A stretch of DNA of 64,000 nucleotides from CAIYZT01 sp947461435. GTDB lineage: Bacteria; Pseudomonadota; Alphaproteobacteria; Rhodobacterales; Rhodobacteraceae. Shown here in pieces: positions 26,072 through 34,937 of the stretch; within the stretch, counting starts at the first letter, position 1, and each line of letters begins with the position of its first letter. The stretch lies in assembly GCA_965284435.1 (NCBI GenBank), contig OZ260083.1, positions 558,001 to 622,000 of the forward strand, given 5' to 3'. Position numbers and translations under genes: made by a program. The notes beneath the pieces were generated by a model. The model saw only the letters and a program-made list of their open reading frames with translations, was not told the DNA's origin and ran no database searches.

Positions 26072-26515
26072 ATGATCAGACGCTTCGGAGAGCCGGTGAA
26101 ATCTGGCGAAATCTATCGGCGCAGGCCGGGGGTTTATGCCGTACTGTTGGATGGCGACGCCATTTTGACAACGTTTCAACAAAGCCCGGTGCCCGAGTAC
26201 CAACTACCCGGCGGCGGAATCGACAAGGGCGAACACCCCATCGCCGCCCTTCACCGTGAGGTTATGGAAGAAACGGGCTGGCACATCGGATCCCCCAAGC
26301 GGATTGGCACCTTTCGGCGGTTTACTTACATGCCCGAATACGGGTTTTGGGCCGAAAAGGTCTGTACGATCTATTTGGCACGGCCCGTTTTGCGCCTGTC
26401 GGAACCAACAGAGGCCGGTCACAGCGCTGTCTGGATGGCCGCGCAGGAGGCCGCCTCCCTGTTGGGCGGCGAAGGTGATCGCGAAATGCTGCGCCAAATC
26501 CTAAGCAGAAGGTAA
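26072..26515 (+). CDS. NUDIX hydrolase
   Basis: The 147-residue single-domain protein has a perfect Nudix box: GGGIDKGEHPIAALHREVME followed by ETGW. The preceding strand YQLPGG is typical. Substrates of this family are nucleoside diphosphates linked to another group; this one could be a housecleaning enzyme, and no specific substrate can be claimed. It starts at ATG 26072 with AAGGGGG upstream. Its last 15 bases overlap the 3' end of the convergent phosphatase gene. Confidence 0.9.
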   Translation: MIRRFGEPVKSGEIYRRRPGVYAVLLDGDAILTTFQQSPVPEYQLPGGGIDKGEHPIAALHREVMEETGWHIGSPKRIGTFRRFTYMPEYGFWAEKVCTIYLARPVLRLSEPTEAGHSAVWMAAQEAASLLGGEGDREMLRQILSRR

Positions 26516-27790
26516 GGCATTGCCAGTGTAGTCAAAGATAAGACCCGACACATCATCGGGGAACTCGTCACGACCGGAATATTCGGCAAGATCCCAGATC
26601 AACGCTTCTAACAAGGCCGGGCTGCGCAGTTCAGCATTTTTGACCAGCAGATCCTGAACGCCTTGCACGCCAAGTTCTACATCATTTGGGTCAGGACATT
26701 CTGATATGCCATCAGACAAGAATATCAGCCGATCCCCCGGTTGCAGCCAGAATTCGGTAAGACTGTAGTCGGCACCATCGATCAGACCGATCGGCATTCC
26801 GCCTTCGCCCAAGATGCGGGTTTGACCCGATGGCGATAGCAAAACCGGAAAGGGGTGCCCAGCCTGCACCATCTTGGTATGACCCGAGGTCAGGTCAATC
26901 TCTGCATAGGCCATGGTGAAATATTGGTCGACCTGCATATCGTCCAACATCACCCGGTTCAAACGCGCCGCAACCTCTTCGGGTGACCATGCGCCGCGCG
27001 AACCGTCTGGCATTTGGCGCAGCGCTATATTTTGGTCTGGTGACGATCCTGACAGCAGCCCTGCAAGGCGCGCTGTCATCATGGCCGATGCAACCCCATG
27101 CCCAGAGACATCGACAGAATAGACCGCAACGCGCTGCGGATCGATCGGAAAACTGCCCACGAGGTCACCGCCAACATGCCCGGAGGGCCGTAACATCAAG
27201 GAGGCATGCCCAGCGCCATAGTCGCGGAATCGATCCCGAACCAAGGTTTGCTGCAACTTACGAGCCTCGATCAGATCGCGGTCAAGAGAATCATAAATCT
27301 TTTGCAACTCATCCAGTGTGGCGCCGATCATCCGGTTTTTTTCGACCAGCTCGCTTTGCATCGACAAAATGCGCTCTCCTGCGCGCAAACGCGCGCGGAG
27401 TTCGTCGAAATTTACGGGTTTCGATAAAAAATCATCCGCGCCGTTTTCAAGGCCATCCGCAACTTCTGCCTTCTCGGATTTGGAGGTCAAGAGGATGAAG
27501 TAGCTGTAGCCTTCGCGCGGTAAAGCCCTGAACGCCTTGCAAAACTCTAGCCCAGACATACCAGGCATCATCCAATCGGACAGAACCAGACCAAAGCTTT
27601 GGTTGGCCATAAGGGCCATCGCATCCTCGCCAGAAGACGCCTCTGTCACACGGTACCCCCACCGTTCCAACTGCAGCGCCAAAACGCGGCGCTGAGCCTT
27701 GCTGTCGTCAACAACCAAAATCTCCGGAGGCGCCTCTGGAAGGGGCTGGGTCGTCTGTGTTTTGCGGTTCAATCGTGATGGCGTGGCCAA
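26501..27790 (-). CDS. Response regulator fused to PP2C (SpoIIE/RsbU-type) phosphatase
   Basis: The 429-residue protein has a receiver domain at residues 23-140 with the acidic pair in VVDDS, phosphoacceptor Asp72 (LSDWMMPG) and the Lys in LTSKSEKAEV. A short coiled linker follows (ELVEKNRMIGATLDELQKIY). A PP2C/SpoIIE phosphatase domain completes it, with GGDLVGSF, YSVDVSGHGVASAM and LIFLSDGISE holding the metal-binding acids. Such proteins dephosphorylate anti-sigma-factor antagonists in partner-switching stress pathways. The start is TTG 27790, supported by GGAGG eight bases upstream. A divergent Hpt protein gene at 27946 is a plausible phosphodonor. No anti-sigma factor or antagonist gene is nearby. 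Confidence 0.92.
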   Translation of the reverse strand: MATPSRLNRKTQTTQPLPEAPPEILVVDDSKAQRRVLALQLERWGYRVTEASSGEDAMALMANQSFGLVLSDWMMPGMSGLEFCKAFRALPREGYSYFILLTSKSEKAEVADGLENGADDFLSKPVNFDELRARLRAGERILSMQSELVEKNRMIGATLDELQKIYDSLDRDLIEARKLQQTLVRDRFRDYGAGHASLMLRPSGHVGGDLVGSFPIDPQRVAVYSVDVSGHGVASAMMTARLAGLLSGSSPDQNIALRQMPDGSRGAWSPEEVAARLNRVMLDDMQVDQYFTMAYAEIDLTSGHTKMVQAGHPFPVLLSPSGQTRILGEGGMPIGLIDGADYSLTEFWLQPGDRLIFLSDGISECPDPNDVELGVQGVQDLLVKNAELRSPALLEALIWDLAEYSGRDEFPDDVSGLIFDYTGNALPSA

Positions 27791-27945
27791 GGGTTGGTCC
27801 TCCTTGGTCGACAGATCTGAACCAAGAGAATTAATGGCCGATGAACCTTAAAAGTTGAATAAAGGCGTGTTGCTGTGGTTACTTCATCTTAACCAGCGCC
27901 AGCCAGATTTCTGATCAGTTTTGGGCGACATGGCGGGACGGATTC

Positions 27946-28293
27946 ATGATAGATTGGGCCAGAGTCATTGAATTGCGTGATGAAATTGGCCCAGACAGTT
28001 TCGACGAAGTGGCGCTGCTGTTTCTTGAAGAGGCGGACGATGCTGTCGAACAACTGTCAGCAGCCCAATCAGCAACGGCCTTGGAATCAGCGCTGCACTT
28101 TTTGAAGGGTAGTGCCTTGAATCTGGGGTTTCGCGAGTTGGCGCGGCTGTGCCAAGTCGGCGAAAAGACCGCCGCAAGCGGTGCCACCCTGATCGACATC
28201 GTTCAGATCAAAACGGCCTATGACGTGTCAAAATCGGCCTTTCAATCGGGCAGAGGGCAGATGATGGTGGCCGGATCAAATCAGGAATTCTGA
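27946..28293 (+). CDS. Hpt-domain phosphotransfer protein
   Basis: The 115-residue helical protein has the histidine phosphotransfer motif ALHFLKGSALNLGF, with His51 as the phosphorylation site. The preceding helix is acidic (FLEEADDAVEQL). It can pass phosphate between a hybrid kinase and a receiver domain. The divergent REC-phosphatase gene begins 155 bases away, so the two may form one pathway; the kinase is not in the window. Its 3' end overlaps ilvA by 18 bases on the opposite strand. Confidence 0.85.
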   Translation: MIDWARVIELRDEIGPDSFDEVALLFLEEADDAVEQLSAAQSATALESALHFLKGSALNLGFRELARLCQVGEKTAASGATLIDIVQIKTAYDVSKSAFQSGRGQMMVAGSNQEF

Positions 28294-29523
28294 CAAGATA
28301 TCGTCGTTGGTGATATCCCTATAGGCAAAGGCCGCAACGTCCAGTTTGGCAAACAGGCGTTCGAAGTTTGCTGCGTCTTTGGTTTCAATGCCGATCAAGA
28401 CAGAGCCGAAGTTTCGGGCCGATTTCTTGAGGTATTCAAAACGCGCAATATCGTCGTCAGGGCCAAGCATTTCAAGAAAATCGCGCAGCGCCCCAGGCCG
28501 CTGCGGCATACGCAGGATGAAGTATTTTTTGACGCCCGAATAGCGCTGGGCGCGCTCTTTGACTTCGGGCAAGCGTTCAAAATCAAAGTTGCCGCCAGAG
28601 GTCACACAGACGACGGTCTTTCCGGCAATCAGATCGGCCAATTCCGGCAAAACATCCACAGACAATGCGCCCGCTGGTTCCAAAACGATCCCTTCGACAT
28701 TCAGCATTTGCAGCATGGTCACGCAAATTCTGTCTTCGGGGGCCAAAAGCACTTCTTCGGGTTTCACCCAGTTTAACCTGGCATAGGTCTTGTCGCCCAA
28801 GCGCGCGACCGCTGCTCCATCAACAAAGCTGTTGATCGTTGGCAGTTTGACTGGCCCCTGCGCCTGCAAGGCTGCCGTCAGACTTGCCCCACCCCGAGGT
28901 TCGACAAATCGATAGGCGGTTTGAGGCGCCTCTTGCCGCAAGAACGAGGTGACGCCCGCCGAAAGCCCACCCCCGCCCACCGGCAAAATCACCAAATCAG
29001 GGGCACGGCCCAATTGATCCAGCAGTTCCACCCCAACACTTGCTTGGCCTTCGATCACATCCTCATCGTCAAAGGGTGACAAAAAATGCGCGCCTTCGTC
29101 AGCACAATATTTTTGCGCGGCCAAGAGCGTTTGATCAAAGTAATCCCCCGTCAGAACGATTTTCACATCGGCGCCCCCAAAGGTGCGAGTCTTGTCAATC
29201 TTTTGCTGGGGCGTGGTGACCGGCATGAAGATTGTTCCAAGCACGCCGAAATGATGGCAGGCAAAGGCCACACCCTGCGCGTGATTTCCCGCAGAAGCGC
29301 AGACGAAATGGCGCTGATCGGGGCTGACGGCGCGAACCTTGCGCATCGCATTATACGCCCCCCGCAGTTTATAGCTTCGCACAGGCGACAGATCCTCGCG
29401 CTTCAGCCAAATTTCGGCCGCATAACGGCGCGACAGAAATTCATTCTTTTGCAGGGGCGTGCGCGGAAACAAATCCCGCAAGGCACGCGTGGTCGCACGC
29501 GCGGCCATCGCAAATTCTTTCAT
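28276..29523 (-). CDS. ilvA: Threonine ammonia-lyase
   Basis: The 415-residue PLP enzyme converts threonine to 2-oxobutanoate, the first step of isoleucine synthesis. The PLP lysine is Lys52 in PVRSYKLRGAYN, the phosphate-binding loop is VGGGGLSAG, and SAGNHAQGVA is present. The C-terminal part holds a single ACT-like regulatory domain (KYFILRMPQRPGALRDFLEM), so it is the shorter form. ATG 29523 follows AAGG directly; ATG 29508 is an alternative, and the frame is open to 29604. It is divergent from argG. Confidence 0.93.
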   Translation of the reverse strand: MKEFAMAARATTRALRDLFPRTPLQKNEFLSRRYAAEIWLKREDLSPVRSYKLRGAYNAMRKVRAVSPDQRHFVCASAGNHAQGVAFACHHFGVLGTIFMPVTTPQQKIDKTRTFGGADVKIVLTGDYFDQTLLAAQKYCADEGAHFLSPFDDEDVIEGQASVGVELLDQLGRAPDLVILPVGGGGLSAGVTSFLRQEAPQTAYRFVEPRGGASLTAALQAQGPVKLPTINSFVDGAAVARLGDKTYARLNWVKPEEVLLAPEDRICVTMLQMLNVEGIVLEPAGALSVDVLPELADLIAGKTVVCVTSGGNFDFERLPEVKERAQRYSGVKKYFILRMPQRPGALRDFLEMLGPDDDIARFEYLKKSARNFGSVLIGIETKDAANFERLFAKLDVAAFAYRDITNDDILSEFLI

Positions 29524-29551
29524 CCTTATGGGCCTTCCCCTGCCAATCACC

Positions 29552-29577
29552 AAGCGCCCCATCAAGGGGGGCTTTTT
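29552..29577 (+). terminator. Terminator-like hairpin in the ilvA-argG intergenic region
   Basis: On the plus strand AAGCGCCCC, loop ATCAA, GGGGGGCTT, then TTTTT in total. One G/G mismatch breaks the stem. It looks like an intrinsic terminator, but no annotated plus-strand gene ends here, so it may serve a leader or small RNA, or fold in the ilvA leader on the other strand. Confidence 0.45.
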
Positions 29578-29767
29578 GGTCGTCTGTCCAGAAGGTGCTG
29601 TCATGAAATCAGGCGAAAAGCAGGTCTTTCGCCAAGAAAATACCTTTCATGTATCGCCCGTCACAAGCAGCGCGCTGTGGGGCCGATTGTAATGGCATCT
29701 GTGCGCTTCCCTTGCCCTTGGCGTCATTTCCCGATATCGCGACGCGAAACCGCGATGGAGCCTTGCC

Positions 29768-31000
29768 ATGACCAAGCCCAAGAAAGTCGTCCTTGCCTAT
29801 TCGGGCGGACTCGACACCTCAATCATCCTGAAATGGCTGCAAAATGAATACGACTGTGAGGTGATCACCTTTACCGCTGACCTTGGTCAGGGAGAAGAGC
29901 TGGAGCCAGCGCGGGCCAAAGCGGTGCTGTTGGGGATAAAGCCTGAGAATATTCATATTGAAGATGTCCGCGAAGAGTTTGTCCGCGATTTTGTCTTCCC
30001 GATGTTCCGGGCAAATGCGCTGTACGAAGGGCTGTATCTTCTGGGCACCTCGATCGCCCGGCCCTTGATTGCCAAGCGGCTGGTCGAAATCGCCGAAGAA
30101 ACCGGCGCCGACGCGGTGGCACATGGTGCAACCGGAAAAGGCAATGATCAGGTTCGCTTTGAACTTTCCGCTCTTGCTTTGAACCCGCATCTGCGGGTGA
30201 TTGCGCCATGGCGCGAATGGTCTTTGCAATCGCGCACACAGCTTTTGGCTTATGCCGAAGCTAACCAGATTCCGATCGCCAAAGATAAACGCGGCGAGGC
30301 CCCGTTCAGCGTGGACGCCAATTTGCTGCACACCTCCTCTGAAGGCAAAGTGCTGGAAAATCCGGCGGAAGAAGCCCCAGACTATGTGTACCAGCGCGTC
30401 ACCCCGGTAGAGCAAGCCCCCGACTTGGCCGAGATGGTGGAAATCACCTTTGAACGCGGCGACGCGGTAGCCATCGACGGCCAAGCCATGTCACCCGCCA
30501 CGTTGCTGGCCAAGCTGAACGAATTGGGCGCAAAACATGGCGTCGGTGTTTTGGATCTGGTTGAAAATCGCTTTGTCGGGATGAAATCGCGCGGCGTTTA
30601 CGAAACCCCGGGCGGGACGATCTTGCTTGAGGCGCACCGGGGTATTGAACAGATCACGCTGGATGCCGGCGCAGGCCATCTGAAAGACAGCATCATGCCG
30701 CGCTATGCAGAACTGATCTATAACGGTTTCTGGTTCTCGCCCGAACGCGAAATGCTGCAAGCCTTGATCGACAAAAGCCAAGAACATGTCAGCGGGACCG
30801 TGCGGGTCAAGCTGTACAAGGGCTGTGCACGTACCGTGGCGCGGTGGTCAGAACATTCGCTATACAGCGAAAAGCATGTGACTTTCGAAGAAGATGCCGG
30901 CGCGTATGATCAGAAAGATGCAGCAGGCTTTATTCGGCTGAACGCGTTGCGGCTGAAGCTTATCGCGACGCGCAACGCGCGGGTTGCCAAAAAGGGCTGA
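29768..31000 (+). CDS. argG: Argininosuccinate synthase
   Basis: The 410-residue enzyme joins citrulline and aspartate using ATP in arginine synthesis. The N-terminal ATP-pyrophosphatase motif AYSGGLDTSIILKWL is complete, as are HGATGKGNDQVRFE, IAPWREW and GVYETPGGTIL. Length matches the family. It starts at ATG 29768 with GGAG upstream. The final codons and the stop are part of a perfect 22-base palindrome shared with the convergent SDR gene. Confidence 0.98.
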   Translation: MTKPKKVVLAYSGGLDTSIILKWLQNEYDCEVITFTADLGQGEELEPARAKAVLLGIKPENIHIEDVREEFVRDFVFPMFRANALYEGLYLLGTSIARPLIAKRLVEIAEETGADAVAHGATGKGNDQVRFELSALALNPHLRVIAPWREWSLQSRTQLLAYAEANQIPIAKDKRGEAPFSVDANLLHTSSEGKVLENPAEEAPDYVYQRVTPVEQAPDLAEMVEITFERGDAVAIDGQAMSPATLLAKLNELGAKHGVGVLDLVENRFVGMKSRGVYETPGGTILLEAHRGIEQITLDAGAGHLKDSIMPRYAELIYNGFWFSPEREMLQALIDKSQEHVSGTVRVKLYKGCARTVARWSEHSLYSEKHVTFEEDAGAYDQKDAAGFIRLNALRLKLIATRNARVAKKG

Positions 31001-31011
31001 TCAGCCCTTTT
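30990..31011. terminator. Palindromic bidirectional terminator spanning both stop codons
   Basis: A perfect 22-base palindrome: AAAAGGGC, TGATCA, GCCCTTTT. The central TGATCA supplies the TGA stop of argG on the plus strand and the TGA stop of the SDR gene on the minus strand. Each strand reads as a short G/C stem followed by TTTT, so it should act as an intrinsic terminator in both directions, folded from coding sequence. Confidence 0.75.
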
Positions 31012-31840
31012 CAACATAATCCTTGAACGCCTGCGCATAATCTGGATGCCAGCGAGATAGGGCGGGGCGGTTTTCAATCAAATCGCCCGCCGCCCAGGCG
31101 ATGCGCTTTTCATCCAGCCCACGCGAAACATCGTTGTCAGGGCACAGAATATAGAAATCGCCCCGTTCCAAGGCGGCCAGCATGAAATTGACGGCCTGAT
31201 CTGCGCTCCAGGCGCCCGATGGTTTTGGGGCGCCTTGTGCGGCCGTCATACCTGTATGCACCCATCCGGGGATCATCAGATGGGCGGAAACCGGAGCGCC
31301 TTCCTTGTTGCGCAGTTCATGCGCAAGCGCCTCTGTGAAAGACTTTACCCCAGCCTTTGACACGTTATAGGCCGGGTTTCCGGGCGGCGTGGTGATACCC
31401 TGCTTTGAACCCGTGTTGACGATTATCCCGGGCAACCCCTGTGCAAGCATCTCAGGCGCAAAGCTTTGCGTGCCATTGATCACGCCCCAAAGATTGGTTC
31501 CCAAGGTGCGCGCCCAGGCAGCGGCATCTGTCAATGTAGACGAGGGAACGCCCATTCCGGCATTGTTCATCAAGAAAGTCACGGCCGGCATTTGGCGCGC
31601 CACTTGCGCCGCGGCGGCGGCATAGGCGGCAGCGTCAGAAACATCCAGACCGATGGCCAGACTTGTTCCGCCCAAACCTTCAATCGCCGATTGGGCGGCG
31701 GTCAGTCTTTCGCCGGGCAGGTCAAGAAGCGCGATGGCCATTCCGCGTGCGGCAAGGGCCTTGGCGGCGGCCAGCCCGATCCCCGATGCGGCGCCAGAGA
31801 TAACCGCGGTCTGTCCGGCGGTGAAGGCGGGGTGCGACAT
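31001..31840 (-). CDS. Short-chain dehydrogenase/reductase
   Basis: The 280-residue classical SDR has the cofactor motif SGAASGIGLAAA, NNAG (LMNNAGMGVPSS), and the catalytic Tyr/Lys in YNVSKAGVKSF. ATG 31840 (MSHPAFTAG) is chosen because AAAGGT lies upstream; the frame is open 12 codons further. Reading order places it last in the run aminotransferase - sulfotransferase-like - dioxygenase - SDR. Its substrate is not evident. Confidence 0.9.
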   Translation of the reverse strand: MSHPAFTAGQTAVISGAASGIGLAAAKALAARGMAIALLDLPGERLTAAQSAIEGLGGTSLAIGLDVSDAAAYAAAAAQVARQMPAVTFLMNNAGMGVPSSTLTDAAAWARTLGTNLWGVINGTQSFAPEMLAQGLPGIIVNTGSKQGITTPPGNPAYNVSKAGVKSFTEALAHELRNKEGAPVSAHLMIPGWVHTGMTAAQGAPKPSGAWSADQAVNFMLAALERGDFYILCPDNDVSRGLDEKRIAWAAGDLIENRPALSRWHPDYAQAFKDYVEKG

Positions 31841-31906
31841 GATTGGACCTTTCAATGATTTTCTAAGCCGGATCATGCGCCTGACGGCTGTCCGGGTCCA
31901 GATCTG

Positions 31907-33091
31907 TCAGGACAGCCGCTTTTCACTTTGCTGATCCAGCGCTTTGGCTAAATCTTCCGGCTCCCAGTTTCCACGCAGCGCCTCAAGCACCAACTGCTTT
32001 TGGGTTTTTGGCGCCATGCCGCCCAAGGGTGGATCGCGGTCAAGATTGGTGGGGAAAGAGTAACCCTCGGCGCTTGCCGCCAAGGCATTGGCAATTTGAT
32101 CAGCTTCAAGACTGCCATCGTTTTGCCCCGCACGCAGGGTTGGGTACAAGGCCTTGATCATTCGGGCGCGGTCCACCGTTTCCATGGCGCGGCCATAGGC
32201 CGATGACACCTGAAACAGGTTCACCATCCGGCGAACGTCTTTTGTGTGATTGGTCCCTGCCGCATGCAACAACGCCGGCGAGAAAAACAACATATCCCCT
32301 TTTTCGAGCGGCACCTGAACGAAATGGGCGGCAAAATGCGCCTTCACCTCGGGCAAACCCATGGCCAGATAACCAAGATCCCAACATTGGCTGTACGGCA
32401 GCAGCTGCGTTGGGCCGCTTTCCAACGTTGCGTCGACATGGGCGATTGCGCCCTGCAACGTCAAAAGCGGCGAGAACAGCTGAACATGCAGCGGATAGCG
32501 TTCAATATCGACGGCCGCTTGAAAGCCAAGATGATAGTCGCGGTGAGGTGACTGTGCCGCCCCGCCAGGGTTAACCACGTTCAGTTGCGCCGTCATTTGC
32601 GAATGGGGGCCAAGCCAAGATTCTGAGATCGCTGCCAAAAACGGGTTTCCATAATAGCGTGCGAAATTGGCCGGATCCGCCAGACAGTGCTTTTCAAGAC
32701 TGTTCCAAATACGGTCATTTGCCCCCGGCTTGGCAAAGTGATCACCGCCCCCAGATCCGGCGCGGTTCTGCTGATCGATCAGATCAAAAAACAGCGCTGT
32801 GGTGCGGTCAATCATGGCGTGATCGGGTTCGGCTTGTTTTAGCACAACAACACCAGGGCCTATGTGCATCGCCTCAGACCATTCGGCCATGAGGGTGCGC
32901 CGCTGCGCGGCGTCGTTCAACATCGGGCGCAGCGCGGCGCAATCATATAACAGAACATTTTTCTGTACAGCGCTTGCCAAGGGCCAATCCGCAAGAACGG
33001 TTGTACGGGCCGTCAGCGCCACCAGATCTGCGACGTTGCATTGGGCGGCAGATCGATAGGTTTTCGATGTTCGTTCGTCGATCTGCGACAT
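31907..33091 (-). CDS. Phytanoyl-CoA dioxygenase (PhyH) family oxygenase
   Basis: The 394-residue protein starts at ATG 33091 (MSQIDERTSK) with AGGAG upstream; the frame is open a further 99 codons but that stretch overlaps the upstream gene in antiphase. It shows the Fe(II)/2-oxoglutarate facial triad of the PhyH family: SPHRDYHLGFQ supplies His-x-Asp, and the distal His lies in ALLHAAGTNHT, followed by the Arg of KDVRRMVNLFQ for 2-oxoglutarate. Members hydroxylate small acids, amino acids or acyl chains. It lies 66 bases before the SDR gene and 76 after the sulfotransferase-like gene on the same strand. Confidence 0.87.
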   Translation of the reverse strand: MSQIDERTSKTYRSAAQCNVADLVALTARTTVLADWPLASAVQKNVLLYDCAALRPMLNDAAQRRTLMAEWSEAMHIGPGVVVLKQAEPDHAMIDRTTALFFDLIDQQNRAGSGGGDHFAKPGANDRIWNSLEKHCLADPANFARYYGNPFLAAISESWLGPHSQMTAQLNVVNPGGAAQSPHRDYHLGFQAAVDIERYPLHVQLFSPLLTLQGAIAHVDATLESGPTQLLPYSQCWDLGYLAMGLPEVKAHFAAHFVQVPLEKGDMLFFSPALLHAAGTNHTKDVRRMVNLFQVSSAYGRAMETVDRARMIKALYPTLRAGQNDGSLEADQIANALAASAEGYSFPTNLDRDPPLGGMAPKTQKQLVLEALRGNWEPEDLAKALDQQSEKRLS

Positions 33092-33167
33092 TTGGCTCTC
33101 CTCATCTGTGCAGCGCACGATGCGTCTGATCCCGGAAACCGGCAAGCCCTTCCATGATGGGAAATCG

Positions 33168-33899
33168 TCACAGACGATGGCTGGCCAACCGTTCGTAATG
33201 GGGCATGGCTTGATCAGCCAAATCCGCAAAGTCTTTCGAAAGCGGCGGAAGTGGGCCCTCGGGTTCGTCAAAGCCCGTCGAGGCATGGACAGCATTGTAC
33301 CAATGCGGCGCCCAAACCCCATCAAAAGATTTTGGGCCAACGGGCCAGCGTAGCATATTCGCTGTGAAGGTGATGCCCAGTGCAGCACACAGACGTGTCA
33401 GGCAGGATACGGGATTGGCGCGAATGTCGGCGCTGTCGATTACCAAAGGGGCCGCGCCCATCCAGTTGGCCACCTCATCGAACAGTTCGGCCTGCTGGAC
33501 AAAGCCGATATCCATCAGCGTTGGCGCTTCGCGTTTTTTGGCATAGCTGGCCACAACCCGCGCGGGGTGCCGGATCAGGAACACATTGGTCAGCCCGCGC
33601 ATGAACCCGCGGTCAAATTCAGGAATCATATGAAGGGTCATATGCTTTTGGTAAAACAGTCTCTGCGAGGCTGGAATTGGCCCCAAACAGGCCCGGCCAA
33701 CAGCGTCTGGATCAGAAGTGCCGGCGGATATCACCGCAGCAGACATCGGATGATCCATCCCCGTCGCCTTCAGATAGGCGGCATAGAAAGGCTCGTCCCA
33801 GACGGCGCAATCGCCCCGCGCGGCAAAGGCATACATCATGGCCGTGGACAGGTTCCGCGGGCCAGACCACATGGCGATACGCGCAGAATCCGGCGTCAT
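33168..33899 (-). CDS. Sulfotransferase-like P-loop protein
   Basis: The 243-residue protein starts with a PAPS-type phosphate loop, WSGPRNLSTAMMYAF (residues 11-25), and has the later VFLIRHPARVVASYAKK that resembles the 3'-phosphate-binding segment of sulfotransferases. It overlaps the upstream class IV aminotransferase by four bases (ATGA), so the two are co-translated. Whether it transfers sulfate or has another P-loop role is not shown by sequence. Confidence 0.8.
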   Translation of the reverse strand: MTPDSARIAMWSGPRNLSTAMMYAFAARGDCAVWDEPFYAAYLKATGMDHPMSAAVISAGTSDPDAVGRACLGPIPASQRLFYQKHMTLHMIPEFDRGFMRGLTNVFLIRHPARVVASYAKKREAPTLMDIGFVQQAELFDEVANWMGAAPLVIDSADIRANPVSCLTRLCAALGITFTANMLRWPVGPKSFDGVWAPHWYNAVHASTGFDEPEGPLPPLSKDFADLADQAMPHYERLASHRL

Positions 33900-34795
33900 G
33901 CGCCCACCAACGCTTTGTAGAGCCCGCGCAAACGCTCGGTCATCGGGCCCATCTGCCCGGATCCAATGATCCGCCCGTCGATGGAACCGACAGGCGTTTG
34001 CGCGCCAAAAGTGCCCGTCAGAAAGGCCTCATCCGCTGAATAGGTATCAACAAGGCTGAAATTGCGTTCAAATACCGGAATGTCGTTCGCCCGGCACAAG
34101 TCGATCACCTTTTGGCGCGTTATCCCATTCATGCAATAGTCACCCGTGCTGGTCCAAACTTGGCCCTTGCGGACGATAAAGAAGTTGCAGGCATTGGTTG
34201 TATTCACAAAGCCATGGACATCCAGCATCAAAGCCTCATCCGCGCCCGCTTTTTCGGCGGCAATACAGGCAAGGATGCAGTTCAATTTGGAATGGCTGTT
34301 CAGCTTTGGATCCTGCGTCATGGGAAGGCCGCGCATGTGCGGCACCGTCGCTAGACGGATCGGCCGTGGCAATTTCTGGCGGCTATGTTCCATGATGATC
34401 ACCATGGTCGGGCCCCGCTGCGACAGCTTGGGGTGTTGAAAGGGTCGCGTCTTGATGCCCCGCGTCACCATCAGCCGGGCGTGGGCATCCGTTACCATGT
34501 TGTTGGCCATCTGTGTGTCTAATACGGCGGAAATCACCTGCGCGCGCGTCAGCCCGATATCAATATCCACCGCCTTCGCCGCCTCAAAAAGCCTTTCGAT
34601 ATGTTCGTCCAAAAAAGTCCAGCAGCCGTTGTAAAGGCGGATGCCTTCCCAGACGCCATCACCCAACATGAAACCGGAATCGTAGACAGACACCATGGCC
34701 TGCGCCTTCGGTACAATTTGCCCGTTGACGTAAATCAGGATCGCTTCGTTGCGGGCATCCTCTTCGGCTTGATGCGTGGATACGTGATCGGTCAT
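33896..34795 (-). CDS. Class IV (branched-chain / D-amino-acid type) aminotransferase
   Basis: The 299-residue fold-type IV PLP enzyme has YVNGQIVPKAQAMVSVYDSG with the VWEGIRLY motif, the PLP lysine in NSHSKLNCILA, the glutamate loop ADEALMLDVHGFVNTTNACN, and GITRQKVIDL. The pattern is that of branched-chain aminotransferases and their D-alanine aminotransferase relatives. ATG 34795 follows AGGGGGG. Being first in a run with a sulfotransferase-like gene, an oxygenase and an SDR, it may work on a specialised substrate rather than in core isoleucine/leucine/valine synthesis. Confidence 0.88.
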   Translation of the reverse strand: MTDHVSTHQAEEDARNEAILIYVNGQIVPKAQAMVSVYDSGFMLGDGVWEGIRLYNGCWTFLDEHIERLFEAAKAVDIDIGLTRAQVISAVLDTQMANNMVTDAHARLMVTRGIKTRPFQHPKLSQRGPTMVIIMEHSRQKLPRPIRLATVPHMRGLPMTQDPKLNSHSKLNCILACIAAEKAGADEALMLDVHGFVNTTNACNFFIVRKGQVWTSTGDYCMNGITRQKVIDLCRANDIPVFERNFSLVDTYSADEAFLTGTFGAQTPVGSIDGRIIGSGQMGPMTERLRGLYKALVGA

Positions 34796-34937
34796 GACGG
34801 CCCCCCTCTTTCGGCCACGCTAATCGTCTGCGGGGTCAAGGCCAAGGGGGCGCATCACTCCATGGTGAGGTAACGCAAGCGTGGGTGGACAGGGATGAAG
34901 ATCGGCGCAAAGTCGTTTCAGACAAGGGGGGTTGGCG

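Noticed and set aside
31907..33388. 493-codon version of the dioxygenase
   Set aside because: The first 99 codons overlap the sulfotransferase-like gene and lack homology; ATG 33091 has a good ribosome site.
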